This document shows, one piece after another, positions 6,568 to 12,131 of a DNA stretch of 12,131 nt. The notes under the pieces were generated by a model. It made no database searches. It was not told where the DNA came from and saw only the letters and a program-made list of their open reading frames with translations. The translations under genes were made by a program, and so were the position numbers. The stretch is from Methanobacterium sp. (GTDB lineage: Archaea; Methanobacteriota; Methanobacteria; Methanobacteriales; Methanobacteriaceae). Location of the stretch: NCBI GenBank assembly GCA_009712615.1, contig WASR01000279.1, positions 1 through 12,131 on the forward strand, read 5' to 3'. The first letter of the stretch is position 1, and the number at the start of each line of letters is the position of its first letter.

Positions 6568-7056
6568 TTAATGGTTCAAAAGGTATACTGAGTAATTTAA
6601 ATAACTGGCTATGCTCACCCAGATAATGTATGGTATCAAAAGCAGCCCTGCATTTCTTGATAGTACGCTGAAGGCTATGATGTTTGCAAATATTGCTATC
6701 CACAGTAACATTATTACAATAAATCCGCCGAAAAGGGAGTGAGCTCCAAAAAACACAACAGACCAAATTAGGTTTAATGCTAGTTGAACTCCAAAAATTA
6801 ATACTGCAAACTTAACATCCTGTCTGTACAATCCCTTACGCAGAATTAAGAACAGTGCTATTCCCATTAAAAAGTATAGTACAGTCCAAACAGGCCCAAA
6901 TACCCAGTTTGGAGGTGCCCAAAATGGTTTTGCCAATGCTGCGTACCACGTAGTGATATTTGAGAAAGTGAAATAAGATCCAAGAGACGCCACTAAAAAC
7001 GGTATCATTAACGAACCTATTAGCAGTGGTAATTCTTTTATATTGAATTTTTCCAT
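6568..7056 (-). CDS. tspO: TspO/MBR family membrane protein (tryptophan-rich sensory protein)
   Basis: This 162-residue protein has the usual family length and five membrane helices. Hallmark motifs are in order: WYAALAKPFWAPPNWVFGPV (37-56) followed by WTVLYFLMG (57-65), then QLALNLIWS (91-99) with the conserved Gln, Asn and Trp, and PYIIWVSIASYLN (142-154). TspO proteins bind porphyrins and other small hydrophobic ligands. In bacteria they are tied to tetrapyrrole handling and oxygen or stress responses; the role in methanogens is not established. The ATG is preceded by AGGAG (minus strand, 7071-7067) at 10-base spacing. The gene lies downstream of the metallo-beta-lactamase/rhodanese gene on the same strand, but a 222-bp gap with no strong terminator leaves co-transcription open. 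It converges on the AlkD-like gene with 2 bp between stops. Confidence 0.93.
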   Translation of the reverse strand: MEKFNIKELPLLIGSLMIPFLVASLGSYFTFSNITTWYAALAKPFWAPPNWVFGPVWTVLYFLMGIALFLILRKGLYRQDVKFAVLIFGVQLALNLIWSVVFFGAHSLFGGFIVIMLLWIAIFANIIAFSVLSRNAGLLLIPYIIWVSIASYLNYSVYLLNH

Positions 7057-7278
7057 TTATATCTAACTCCTGTATAAAAAATACTGTATTCTCTAAACCA
7101 TCAATTTATTTTAATAAGGATACTATCATATCACTGCTTAATGATTCGATCCACGGTTAAAAATATGGTTTTCATTAGTTCAGAATATAAATTTGAACCC
7201 CTTTGTTTAGCTATTTTGTGATGGAATCTATTTAGTTTTCGGGTTATGGTTCTGTATTTTAAAGAATTTTATTGAAGT

Positions 7279-8646
7279 TCAGCTTTTCACAACAGGATAT
7301 CCTGCTTTTTTCCATGCTGTCATGCTTCCCATTATATTTGTTACATCTTTGTAGCCATTCATTTTTAGTATGGAAGTTCCGATACTTGCCTTGTAACCTG
7401 TGTCACAAGTTACGGCCACATGTTTATTTTTTGGAACCTTATCCAAATTTTCCTTGAGTTCTCCTATGTATATGTTGTTAGAGCCCTCTATACGCTCATT
7501 TTCCCAGTCATTTTTCTTCCTCACATCAAGGATAAATAAAGATTTTTTTCCCTTATTTGGAAGCAAATCATGGACTGACCATGTATGAACAGTTTCAAAA
7601 TCTCCAGATCCCTTGAACCACACTGGAAACCCTCCAGAGAGGTATCCATAAACATTGTCATAACCCAATCTGATGAGGTATCTCTTGAGATCTTCAATAT
7701 TACTGTTATTTTCGTCCACTATAACTATAGGTTGTTCATAATTTAGGAACCACCCTGCATATGATGGTAGGCCGTCTTTCCAGATATTCAAAGTGTTCGG
7801 AATATGTCCCCCTGCGAATGCTGCAGGATCTCTTACATCCACTACCTGCCCTCCCTTAGACATCAACTCTTTCAGTTCATGAATTCCCAGTGGTTTTAAA
7901 TAGGGTAATTTACAGATTAGGGAGGGTCCTATTAAGTTGTTCTTTTCCATTTCTTTGAAGTAAGGAGGCGTATAAAGTTTTTCATGTACTTTAAATTCTA
8001 TGAATTCTTTTTCAGATTTTTTAAGGGTTTTATTTGTCTTTTTTTCATAACCCACAGTTGTAAATTCCTGTTCACGAATAACTGCTCCACAAACAGAACC
8101 AGAACCATGTGCAGGCAGGATTATTACATTATCATCTAATTTAAGAAGTTTGTTAAAGATGCTGTTGTACATTGCTTCTGCCATTTTCAAGGTCTCGTTG
8201 TTCCCGTATAAATCACATCTGCCAACTTCTCCTGCAAAAATAGTATCACCTGTGAACACCATGTAGGGATATTCTGATATGTCTCTGTCCTTTAACAGTA
8301 AAGATATGCTTTCATTGGTGTGTCCAGGGGTTTCAATTATTTCTAGAACTATATTTCCTATTTGAAATTTATCCCCTTCAACTACAGAATTTCCATAGGC
8401 AAAATCAATACCCCTTCCATGGAATATATCTGCACCAACAATTTCACAGAGCTCTAGGGAACCTGTGGTAAAATCTTCGTTCCTATGGGTTTCAAAAATG
8501 TAGTTGATCTTCATGTTATTTTTCTCTGCAATATCTATGTAGATATCACAATCCCTTCTTGGATCAACCACTGCTGCTATTCCATTGGAACCTATGAAGT
8601 ATGATTTATGGGAAATTCCTTCTGATTTCACAGTTTCTAATATCAT
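7279..8646 (-). CDS. Metallo-beta-lactamase fold protein with two C-terminal rhodanese domains
   Basis: This 455-residue protein resembles the persulfide dioxygenase-type branch of the metallo-beta-lactamase (MBL) fold. The MBL domain (about 1-225) has ETHRNEDF (52-59), where the usual HxHxDH reads H54-x-N56-x-D58-F. It also has PGHTNES (107-113, H109), FTGDTIF (131-137, D134) and LPAHGSG (177-183, H180). Human ETHE1 binds one iron through His79, His135 and Asp154; the equivalents here, H54, H109 and D134, are all kept. Rhodanese domain 1 (about 254-348) has Asp311 where the catalytic Cys should be, so it is probably inactive. Rhodanese domain 2 (about 354-453) has an intact loop CDTGYK (414-419). 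A role in persulfide or sulfane-sulfur transfer is inferred. An O2-dependent reaction would be odd in a strict anaerobe. The ATG has a GGTGAT site 5 bases upstream. It diverges from the ABC transporter operon. Confidence 0.88.
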   Translation of the reverse strand: MILETVKSEGISHKSYFIGSNGIAAVVDPRRDCDIYIDIAEKNNMKINYIFETHRNEDFTTGSLELCEIVGADIFHGRGIDFAYGNSVVEGDKFQIGNIVLEIIETPGHTNESISLLLKDRDISEYPYMVFTGDTIFAGEVGRCDLYGNNETLKMAEAMYNSIFNKLLKLDDNVIILPAHGSGSVCGAVIREQEFTTVGYEKKTNKTLKKSEKEFIEFKVHEKLYTPPYFKEMEKNNLIGPSLICKLPYLKPLGIHELKELMSKGGQVVDVRDPAAFAGGHIPNTLNIWKDGLPSYAGWFLNYEQPIVIVDENNSNIEDLKRYLIRLGYDNVYGYLSGGFPVWFKGSGDFETVHTWSVHDLLPNKGKKSLFILDVRKKNDWENERIEGSNNIYIGELKENLDKVPKNKHVAVTCDTGYKASIGTSILKMNGYKDVTNIMGSMTAWKKAGYPVVKS

Positions 8647-8651
8647 GAGTT

Positions 8652-8657
8652 ATCACC
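8652..8657 (-). promoter_or_regulatory. Ribosome-binding site of the metallo-beta-lactamase/rhodanese gene
   Basis: The minus strand reads GGTGAT, 5 bases before the ATG at 8646. This matches the anti-Shine-Dalgarno end of methanogen 16S rRNA and confirms the chosen start. Confidence 0.7.
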
Positions 8658-8664
8658 AACCTAG

Positions 8665-8692
8665 TTCATTAAATTTCTTTTGTTTTAATGAA
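8665..8692. repeat. 9-bp inverted repeat between divergent genes, possible operator
   Basis: TTCATTAAA (8665-8673) and TTTAATGAA (8684-8692) are perfect inverted copies separated by 10 bases. Half-site centres are 19 bases apart, close to two helical turns, which would suit a dimeric regulator. The repeat begins 18 bp upstream of the metallo-beta-lactamase/rhodanese start, where bound protein could block transcription. Function is inferred from position and symmetry only. Confidence 0.4.
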
Positions 8693-8833
8693 AGCTACTA
8701 AGATACTACAATTATTCAACAGTAACTTTGTTTAGTTTCTTGCTGTCTTTTTTAGTACCTTTTTAATACTATAACCTTTAAATCAAAAATAATTTATCAA
8801 TCCCCTTATCATAATATTATTGTAAACTTTTTT

Positions 8834-8840
8834 AAAGGTG
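8834..8840 (+). promoter_or_regulatory. Ribosome-binding site that fixes the ABC ATPase start at ATG 8847
   Basis: AAAGGTG lies 6 bases before ATG 8847. The in-frame GTG at 8838 is part of this site and so is unlikely to be the start. Confidence 0.65.
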
Positions 8841-8846
8841 TTATTA

Positions 8847-9788
8847 ATGGAGTATATAATTGAAACTCATGATATTAGCAAGGTTTATGATGATTTTACT
8901 GCGGTAAATTCAATAAATCTTAAAGTACCAAAAAACAGTGTTTATGGAGTTCTGGGACCAAACGGTGCCGGTAAAACCACCCTAATTTCGATGCTGTGCA
9001 CTATATTACATCCAACTTCTGGAACTGCAACAGTCAATGGATACGATGTAATGAAAAATTCTAAAGAGGTAAGACAATCCATAGGAGTAGTATTTCAATC
9101 CAGAGCACTCGATGATATTTTAACGGGACGAGAACACTTAGAAATGCATGCAGCATTATATGGAGTTCCAATGGACCTCAGGAAAAAGAGAATAGAAGAA
9201 GTGCTTGATCTAATAGCACTTGGAGACAAGGCAGACGAGTACACAAAAACATACTCCGGAGGAATGAAAAGAAGGTTGGAGATTGGTAGGGGATTAATAC
9301 ATCACCCCAAGATTCTCTTCCTCGATGAACCAACACTGGGACTAGACCCTCAAACCAGGGAAAATATATGGGAATACATCCAGGAACTAAATAAAACTGA
9401 AGATATCACAGTCTTAATGTCAACACACTACATGGAAGAAGCAGACAAACTTTGTGATGAAATAGCAATCATCAACCATGGAGAAATAATCACTGCAGAT
9501 TCTCCTAAAAACTTAAAAAGAGATCTTAAGGCAGATGTTATCACAATAAAAGTAGATGACCCTGAAAAATTTATAAAAAAAGCTGAAAAATTGGACTTCA
9601 TAAAAAATATCATGGTTACAGACTCAGAGATTAAAATGATGGTTGAACAAGGTGAAAATTTAGTTGCCACAGTTGTTAACTTTGCAAATAACAACGATAT
9701 TATGGTAAAATCAATTGAACTTGAACATCCTAACCTTGAAGATGTTTTTATAAATCTAACAGGTAAAAGAATAGTTGAAGAGGGTTAA
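8847..9788 (+). CDS. DrrA-type ABC transporter ATP-binding protein
   Basis: This 313-residue protein carries every ABC ATPase motif: Walker A GPNGAGKTT (37-45), Q-loop Q84 in VVFQS, signature YSGGMKRR (136-143), Walker B ILFLDE (156-161), D-loop GLDP (165-168) and the switch His194 in STHYMEEAD. The stretch from TAVNSINLKV to the Q-loop and the C-terminal extension of about 100 residues are typical of the daunorubicin-resistance (DrrA) exporter ATPases. These energise ABC-2 permeases that export drugs, lipids or polysaccharides. The C-terminal part ends in LEDVFINLTGKR (about 297-308), a family hallmark. The start is ATG 8847 rather than GTG 8838, which lies within the ribosome-binding site. 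The permease gene follows 2 bp after the stop, so the two form an operon. Substrate cannot be read from the sequence. Confidence 0.93.
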   Translation: MEYIIETHDISKVYDDFTAVNSINLKVPKNSVYGVLGPNGAGKTTLISMLCTILHPTSGTATVNGYDVMKNSKEVRQSIGVVFQSRALDDILTGREHLEMHAALYGVPMDLRKKRIEEVLDLIALGDKADEYTKTYSGGMKRRLEIGRGLIHHPKILFLDEPTLGLDPQTRENIWEYIQELNKTEDITVLMSTHYMEEADKLCDEIAIINHGEIITADSPKNLKRDLKADVITIKVDDPEKFIKKAEKLDFIKNIMVTDSEIKMMVEQGENLVATVVNFANNNDIMVKSIELEHPNLEDVFINLTGKRIVEEG

Positions 9789-9790
9789 AA

Positions 9791-10555
9791 ATGGCCGAAT
9801 GGGAAGGAATATACACAATATGGTTTAGAGAAGCTAAAAGATATGTTAGATATCGTTCGAGGATTGTTTCTTCTGTAGTTACACCCCTTTTATGGCTTTT
9901 AATCTTTGGAACAGGTTTGGGATCAGCCATCAGATTCAGTGGTATGACTGGTGCTTATCAGGCATTCATATACCCCGGTATCATTGGCCAAACCATATTA
10001 TTCACAGCTATATTTTCTGGTGTGTCTGTTATCATGGATAGACAGTACGGATTCCTAAAGGAAATAATGGTAGCTCCTGTTAGTAGACCATCCATTGTTT
10101 TTGGAAAGGCCCTAGGTATAGCAACAGCTTCGATAATACAAGGAGTGATATTGCTGCTGCTTTCATTCGTTGTTGGTGTTCAGATGACTCCATTCATATT
10201 TATTGCATCATTCCTTTTGATGATACCCATATCTGTGGGGCTCGCAGGAGTAGGACTTTTAATAGCTACTTTCACAGACAGTATGGAAGGTTTCAACCTG
10301 ATAATGAGTTTTATTGTTCTGCCAATGTTCCTGTTAAGCGGAGCTTTATTCCCTGTCACAGGATTACCAACATTTCTACAGTTTGCAGTATATTTAGATC
10401 CCTTGACCTATGGTGTGGATGCTTTAAGACAAGTAATCATTGGACATGGGGCATTGCCACTATATTTAAGCACATCTGTTGTGGTGGGTTTTGCAATTCT
10501 AACTGTAATTCTATCAGCCATATTATTTAGTAAAAAGGAACAAAACCTCATGTAA
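9791..10555 (+). CDS. DrrB-type ABC-2 family transporter permease
   Basis: This 254-residue protein has six predicted membrane segments, near 27-46, 60-80, 105-130, 134-160, 170-192 and 228-246. An N-terminal amphipathic stretch FREAKRYVRYRSR (12-24) precedes the first helix. The cytoplasmic loop DRQYGFLKEIMVAPVSRP (83-100) is the coupling segment that contacts the ATPase in ABC-2 exporters. LSGALFPVTGLP (182-193) and LDPLTYGVDALR (202-213) are the C-terminal signature region of the DrrB/NodJ-like family. It starts with ATG 2 bp after the ATPase stop, with GAAGAGGG as ribosome-binding site inside the end of that gene. It should act as a homodimer with two ATPase subunits in the cytoplasmic membrane. 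A run of T tracts follows the stop. Confidence 0.92.
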   Translation: MAEWEGIYTIWFREAKRYVRYRSRIVSSVVTPLLWLLIFGTGLGSAIRFSGMTGAYQAFIYPGIIGQTILFTAIFSGVSVIMDRQYGFLKEIMVAPVSRPSIVFGKALGIATASIIQGVILLLLSFVVGVQMTPFIFIASFLLMIPISVGLAGVGLLIATFTDSMEGFNLIMSFIVLPMFLLSGALFPVTGLPTFLQFAVYLDPLTYGVDALRQVIIGHGALPLYLSTSVVVGFAILTVILSAILFSKKEQNLM

Positions 10556-10583
10556 TTCTTTTTATTTCTTTTTATTCTTTTTA
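10556..10583 (+). terminator. Triple oligo-T terminator of the ABC transporter operon
   Basis: Three T5 tracts (10559-10563, 10569-10573, 10578-10582) lie in near-repeated TTCTTTTTA units directly after the stop codon. Repeated T tracts of this kind are sufficient for termination in archaea. No hairpin is seen. Confidence 0.65.
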
Positions 10584-10625
10584 GTTCCAGTTTTGTATTT
10601 ATTATACAACTATAATAATTAATCA

Positions 10626-10646
10626 TTATAAAATATATTTATATGA
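10626..10646 (+). promoter_or_regulatory. TATA box region for the SLC13-type transporter
   Basis: TTATAAAATA (10626-10635) and TTTATATGA (10638-10646) are both good archaeal box A candidates. They place the transcription start between about 10655 and 10667, just upstream of the strong ribosome-binding site at 10677. Confidence 0.4.
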
Positions 10647-10676
10647 TCTTGCATCAAATTTTTATTTTTATAATAT

Positions 10677-10684
10677 AAGGAGGG
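10677..10684 (+). promoter_or_regulatory. Strong ribosome-binding site with no ATG, GTG or TTG at the right distance
   Basis: AAGGAGGG is the strongest Shine-Dalgarno sequence in the window. It ends 7 bases before an ACG codon at 10692, in frame with the transporter. The first ATG in frame is at 10719, 34 bases after the site. Confidence 0.65.
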
Positions 10685-10718
10685 ATATAAGACGAATTTA
10701 AGTTTTAAGACTTTAGGA

Positions 10719-12071
10719 ATGCCTATAGCCATTATTGCCTTTATTTTGGTTATGATAATTCCTTTAGGTAATGGTTTAAGTTATTCTGGCCACGCAGCTA
10801 TCGCTCTTTTAGTTTTCGCTGTAATAATGTGGGCTAGTGAGGCTCAGCATTTGGCTGTAACTTCTTTAATATTGCTGTTTTTACAGCCAATTTTGGGTAT
10901 AGAGAGTTTTAATAATGCTGTTATCGGTTTTGCAAATCCTATAATCTTTCTAATGATTGGAGGGTTCATTCTTGCAGAAGCCATTCGTAAGAGTGGACTT
11001 GCTAAGAGATTTACTTATTTCATGCTGAAAAAAGTTGGTACCACCCCTAGTATGAGTATTTTTGCAGCAGTATTTTCCACAGGCATATTGTCTGCCTGGA
11101 TTGAAAATGTGGTTGCTTTTGCAATGTTGCTTCCTATTATTAAGGAAATCGTTCCATTATTCGGTGTTAATGATGCTGAAAAAGGTAACAGTAACTTTGC
11201 AAAGGCTATGGTTTTGGGAGCATCATACGGTTCCCTTGCAGGTGGATTCGGTACAGAGATTGGTACTGCTCCCAACCTAATGGCAGCAGCATACACTCAT
11301 TTGCCCTTTGCTAACTGGATGATATTTGGTTTTCCTTTAGCCATTATTATGCTCTTTGTTACTTGGAAATTGTTGAGCTGGATTTTCCCACCGGAAGTCA
11401 AAGGAATTGTTGGTGGGCACGAAACATTAAACAAAACTTTGAGTGCAATGGGTTCCATAACTAGAACTGAAAAAATTACAGCAGTGATTCTATTCTTCAC
11501 AATCGGTCTTTGGGTTACAACTGGCATAACAGGTTTAGATAGTTACTCAGTTGCTTTGATTGGTGCTGCACTTTACTTCATTACAGGTGTTGTTGATTGG
11601 AAGGATGCACAAGAAAATGTTGACTGGGGTCTCATCATCTTCTTTGGAGGTGCACTTTCCCTAGGAGCAGCACTACTAAATACTGGAGCTGCAGCCTGGC
11701 TTATCAATGATCTGGTATCACTGATGGGTAACAACGTTTCAACTGTATCTATAATGCTGCTTCTCATGATTATAGGTGTAATTTTCACCCAGGTCATGTC
11801 AAACATAGCTCTTGCAGCTATTTTAGTGCCATTATCAGTCACTTTAGCAGCTGCCCAGGGCCAGCCAGTTGGTATTTACGCAGTTCCCGTAGCTATAGCA
11901 TGTTCACTTTCATTCATGTTCCCAATGGCAGACCCTACAGTCGCAATGGCCTACGGTACTGGATATGTGAAGATCAAAGAAATACTCAAAGCTGGAATAC
12001 CAATGGTTGTAATAGGCATTATATTAACTGTTATAATAATGCTGACTATTGCAAAACCATTCCTAGGATAA
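10719..12071 (+). CDS. DASS/SLC13-family anion (dicarboxylate-type) transporter
   Basis: This 450-residue protein from ATG 10719 has about eleven membrane segments and the two-fold architecture of the divalent anion:sodium symporter family. Family-typical parts are [15 protein letters not shown] (36-50), [19 protein letters not shown] (71-89), [12 protein letters not shown] (178-189), [13 protein letters not shown] (304-316) and [12 protein letters not shown] (415-426). The paired SNT motifs that bind sodium and carboxylate in VcINDY are altered. The first reads E129-N130-V131 and the second S361-N362-I363, so substrate and ion coupling are uncertain. Likely roles are uptake of dicarboxylates, sulfate or another oxyanion. 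The start is doubtful: the strong ribosome-binding site at 10677-10684 points to an ACG at 10692. That would add nine residues (first residue, then NLSFKTLG) resembling family N-termini. It is probably a single-gene transcript. Confidence 0.9.
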   Translation: MPIAIIAFILVMIIPLGNGLSYSGHAAIALLVFAVIMWASEAQHLAVTSLILLFLQPILGIESFNNAVIGFANPIIFLMIGGFILAEAIRKSGLAKRFTYFMLKKVGTTPSMSIFAAVFSTGILSAWIENVVAFAMLLPIIKEIVPLFGVNDAEKGNSNFAKAMVLGASYGSLAGGFGTEIGTAPNLMAAAYTHLPFANWMIFGFPLAIIMLFVTWKLLSWIFPPEVKGIVGGHETLNKTLSAMGSITRTEKITAVILFFTIGLWVTTGITGLDSYSVALIGAALYFITGVVDWKDAQENVDWGLIIFFGGALSLGAALLNTGAAAWLINDLVSLMGNNVSTVSIMLLLMIIGVIFTQVMSNIALAAILVPLSVTLAAAQGQPVGIYAVPVAIACSLSFMFPMADPTVAMAYGTGYVKIKEILKAGIPMVVIGIILTVIIMLTIAKPFLG

Positions 12072-12086
12072 AAATAGTTAAATTAA

Positions 12087-12126
12087 GTATTGATTTTTAA
12101 AATCAATACATTGTTTTATTTTTTTT
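12087..12126 (+). terminator. Hairpin plus oligo-T terminator of the SLC13-type gene
   Basis: An inverted repeat with 11-bp arms and a single central T (GTATTGATTTT and AAAATCAATAC, 12087-12109) is followed by eight T residues at 12119-12126. It begins 15 bases after the stop codon. Confidence 0.75.
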
Positions 12127-12131
12127 AATAA

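Noticed and set aside
7057..7278. Possible RNA gene or small gene in the gap between TspO and the MBL-rhodanese gene
   Set aside because: I found no tRNA-like cloverleaf, strong hairpin or convincing coding frame. Only a weak minus-strand T5 (7163-7159) and the TspO upstream region are there.
8838..8846. GTG at 8838 as the ABC ATPase start
   Set aside because: The GTG is part of the AAAGGTG ribosome-binding site that serves ATG 8847.
1..12131. Mobile elements, CRISPR arrays, defence systems or prophage genes
   Set aside because: No transposase, integrase, terminal repeats, spaced direct repeats or nuclease/defence domains were seen. The genes look like ordinary chromosomal housekeeping and transport genes.

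Overview
The window looks like chromosomal DNA of a methanogenic archaeon, most probably a Methanobacterium-like member of the Methanobacteriales. The evidence is AT-rich intergenic DNA with archaeal TATA boxes about 25 bases upstream of starts, Shine-Dalgarno sites of the GGAGG/GGTGAT type, oligo-T terminators, and family content typical of that order (DUF4013 membrane protein, CpaF-type secretion ATPase, a secreted protein with a GCCS motif). The genus is an inference. There are ten gene bodies, one cut by the left edge. I see no tRNA, rRNA, CRISPR array, insertion sequence or attachment site.

Layout. 1-517 (minus) is the N-terminus of a type IV pilus/archaellum-type secretion ATPase. It diverges across a 41-bp gap, carrying two face-to-face TATA boxes, from a class I methyltransferase with a cysteine-rich N-terminus (559-1539). 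That gene converges, with 2 bp between stops, on a TctA-like permease (1542-2822, minus). After a 298-bp AT-rich promoter region come a DUF4013-like membrane protein (3121-3885) and a large secreted protein that may carry an Ntn-hydrolase-like domain (best start TTG at 3976, ending 5754).

Next is a group whose families elsewhere are linked to damage, redox or sulfur chemistry. It comprises an AlkD-like DNA glycosylase (5888-6565), a TspO-family protein (6568-7056, minus, again converging with a 2-bp gap) and a metallo-beta-lactamase protein with two rhodanese domains (7279-8646, minus). The right-hand part holds a two-gene DrrAB-type ABC exporter (8847-9788 and 9791-10555), followed by a DASS/SLC13-family transporter (10719-12071) ending in a clear hairpin plus oligo-T terminator.

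How they work together. Only the ABC ATPase/permease pair is a clear operon. The DUF4013-like and secreted proteins may form a cell-surface pair, but the second has its own apparent promoter. The most noteworthy points are: the secreted protein's possible Cys-nucleophile domain and corrected start; a metallo-beta-lactamase/rhodanese protein that keeps a mononuclear-iron triad but has lost the second His of its HxHxD motif; an SLC13 transporter whose two SNT motifs are altered and whose ribosome-binding site points to an ACG codon; and an orphan TctA-like permease with a His-rich loop.
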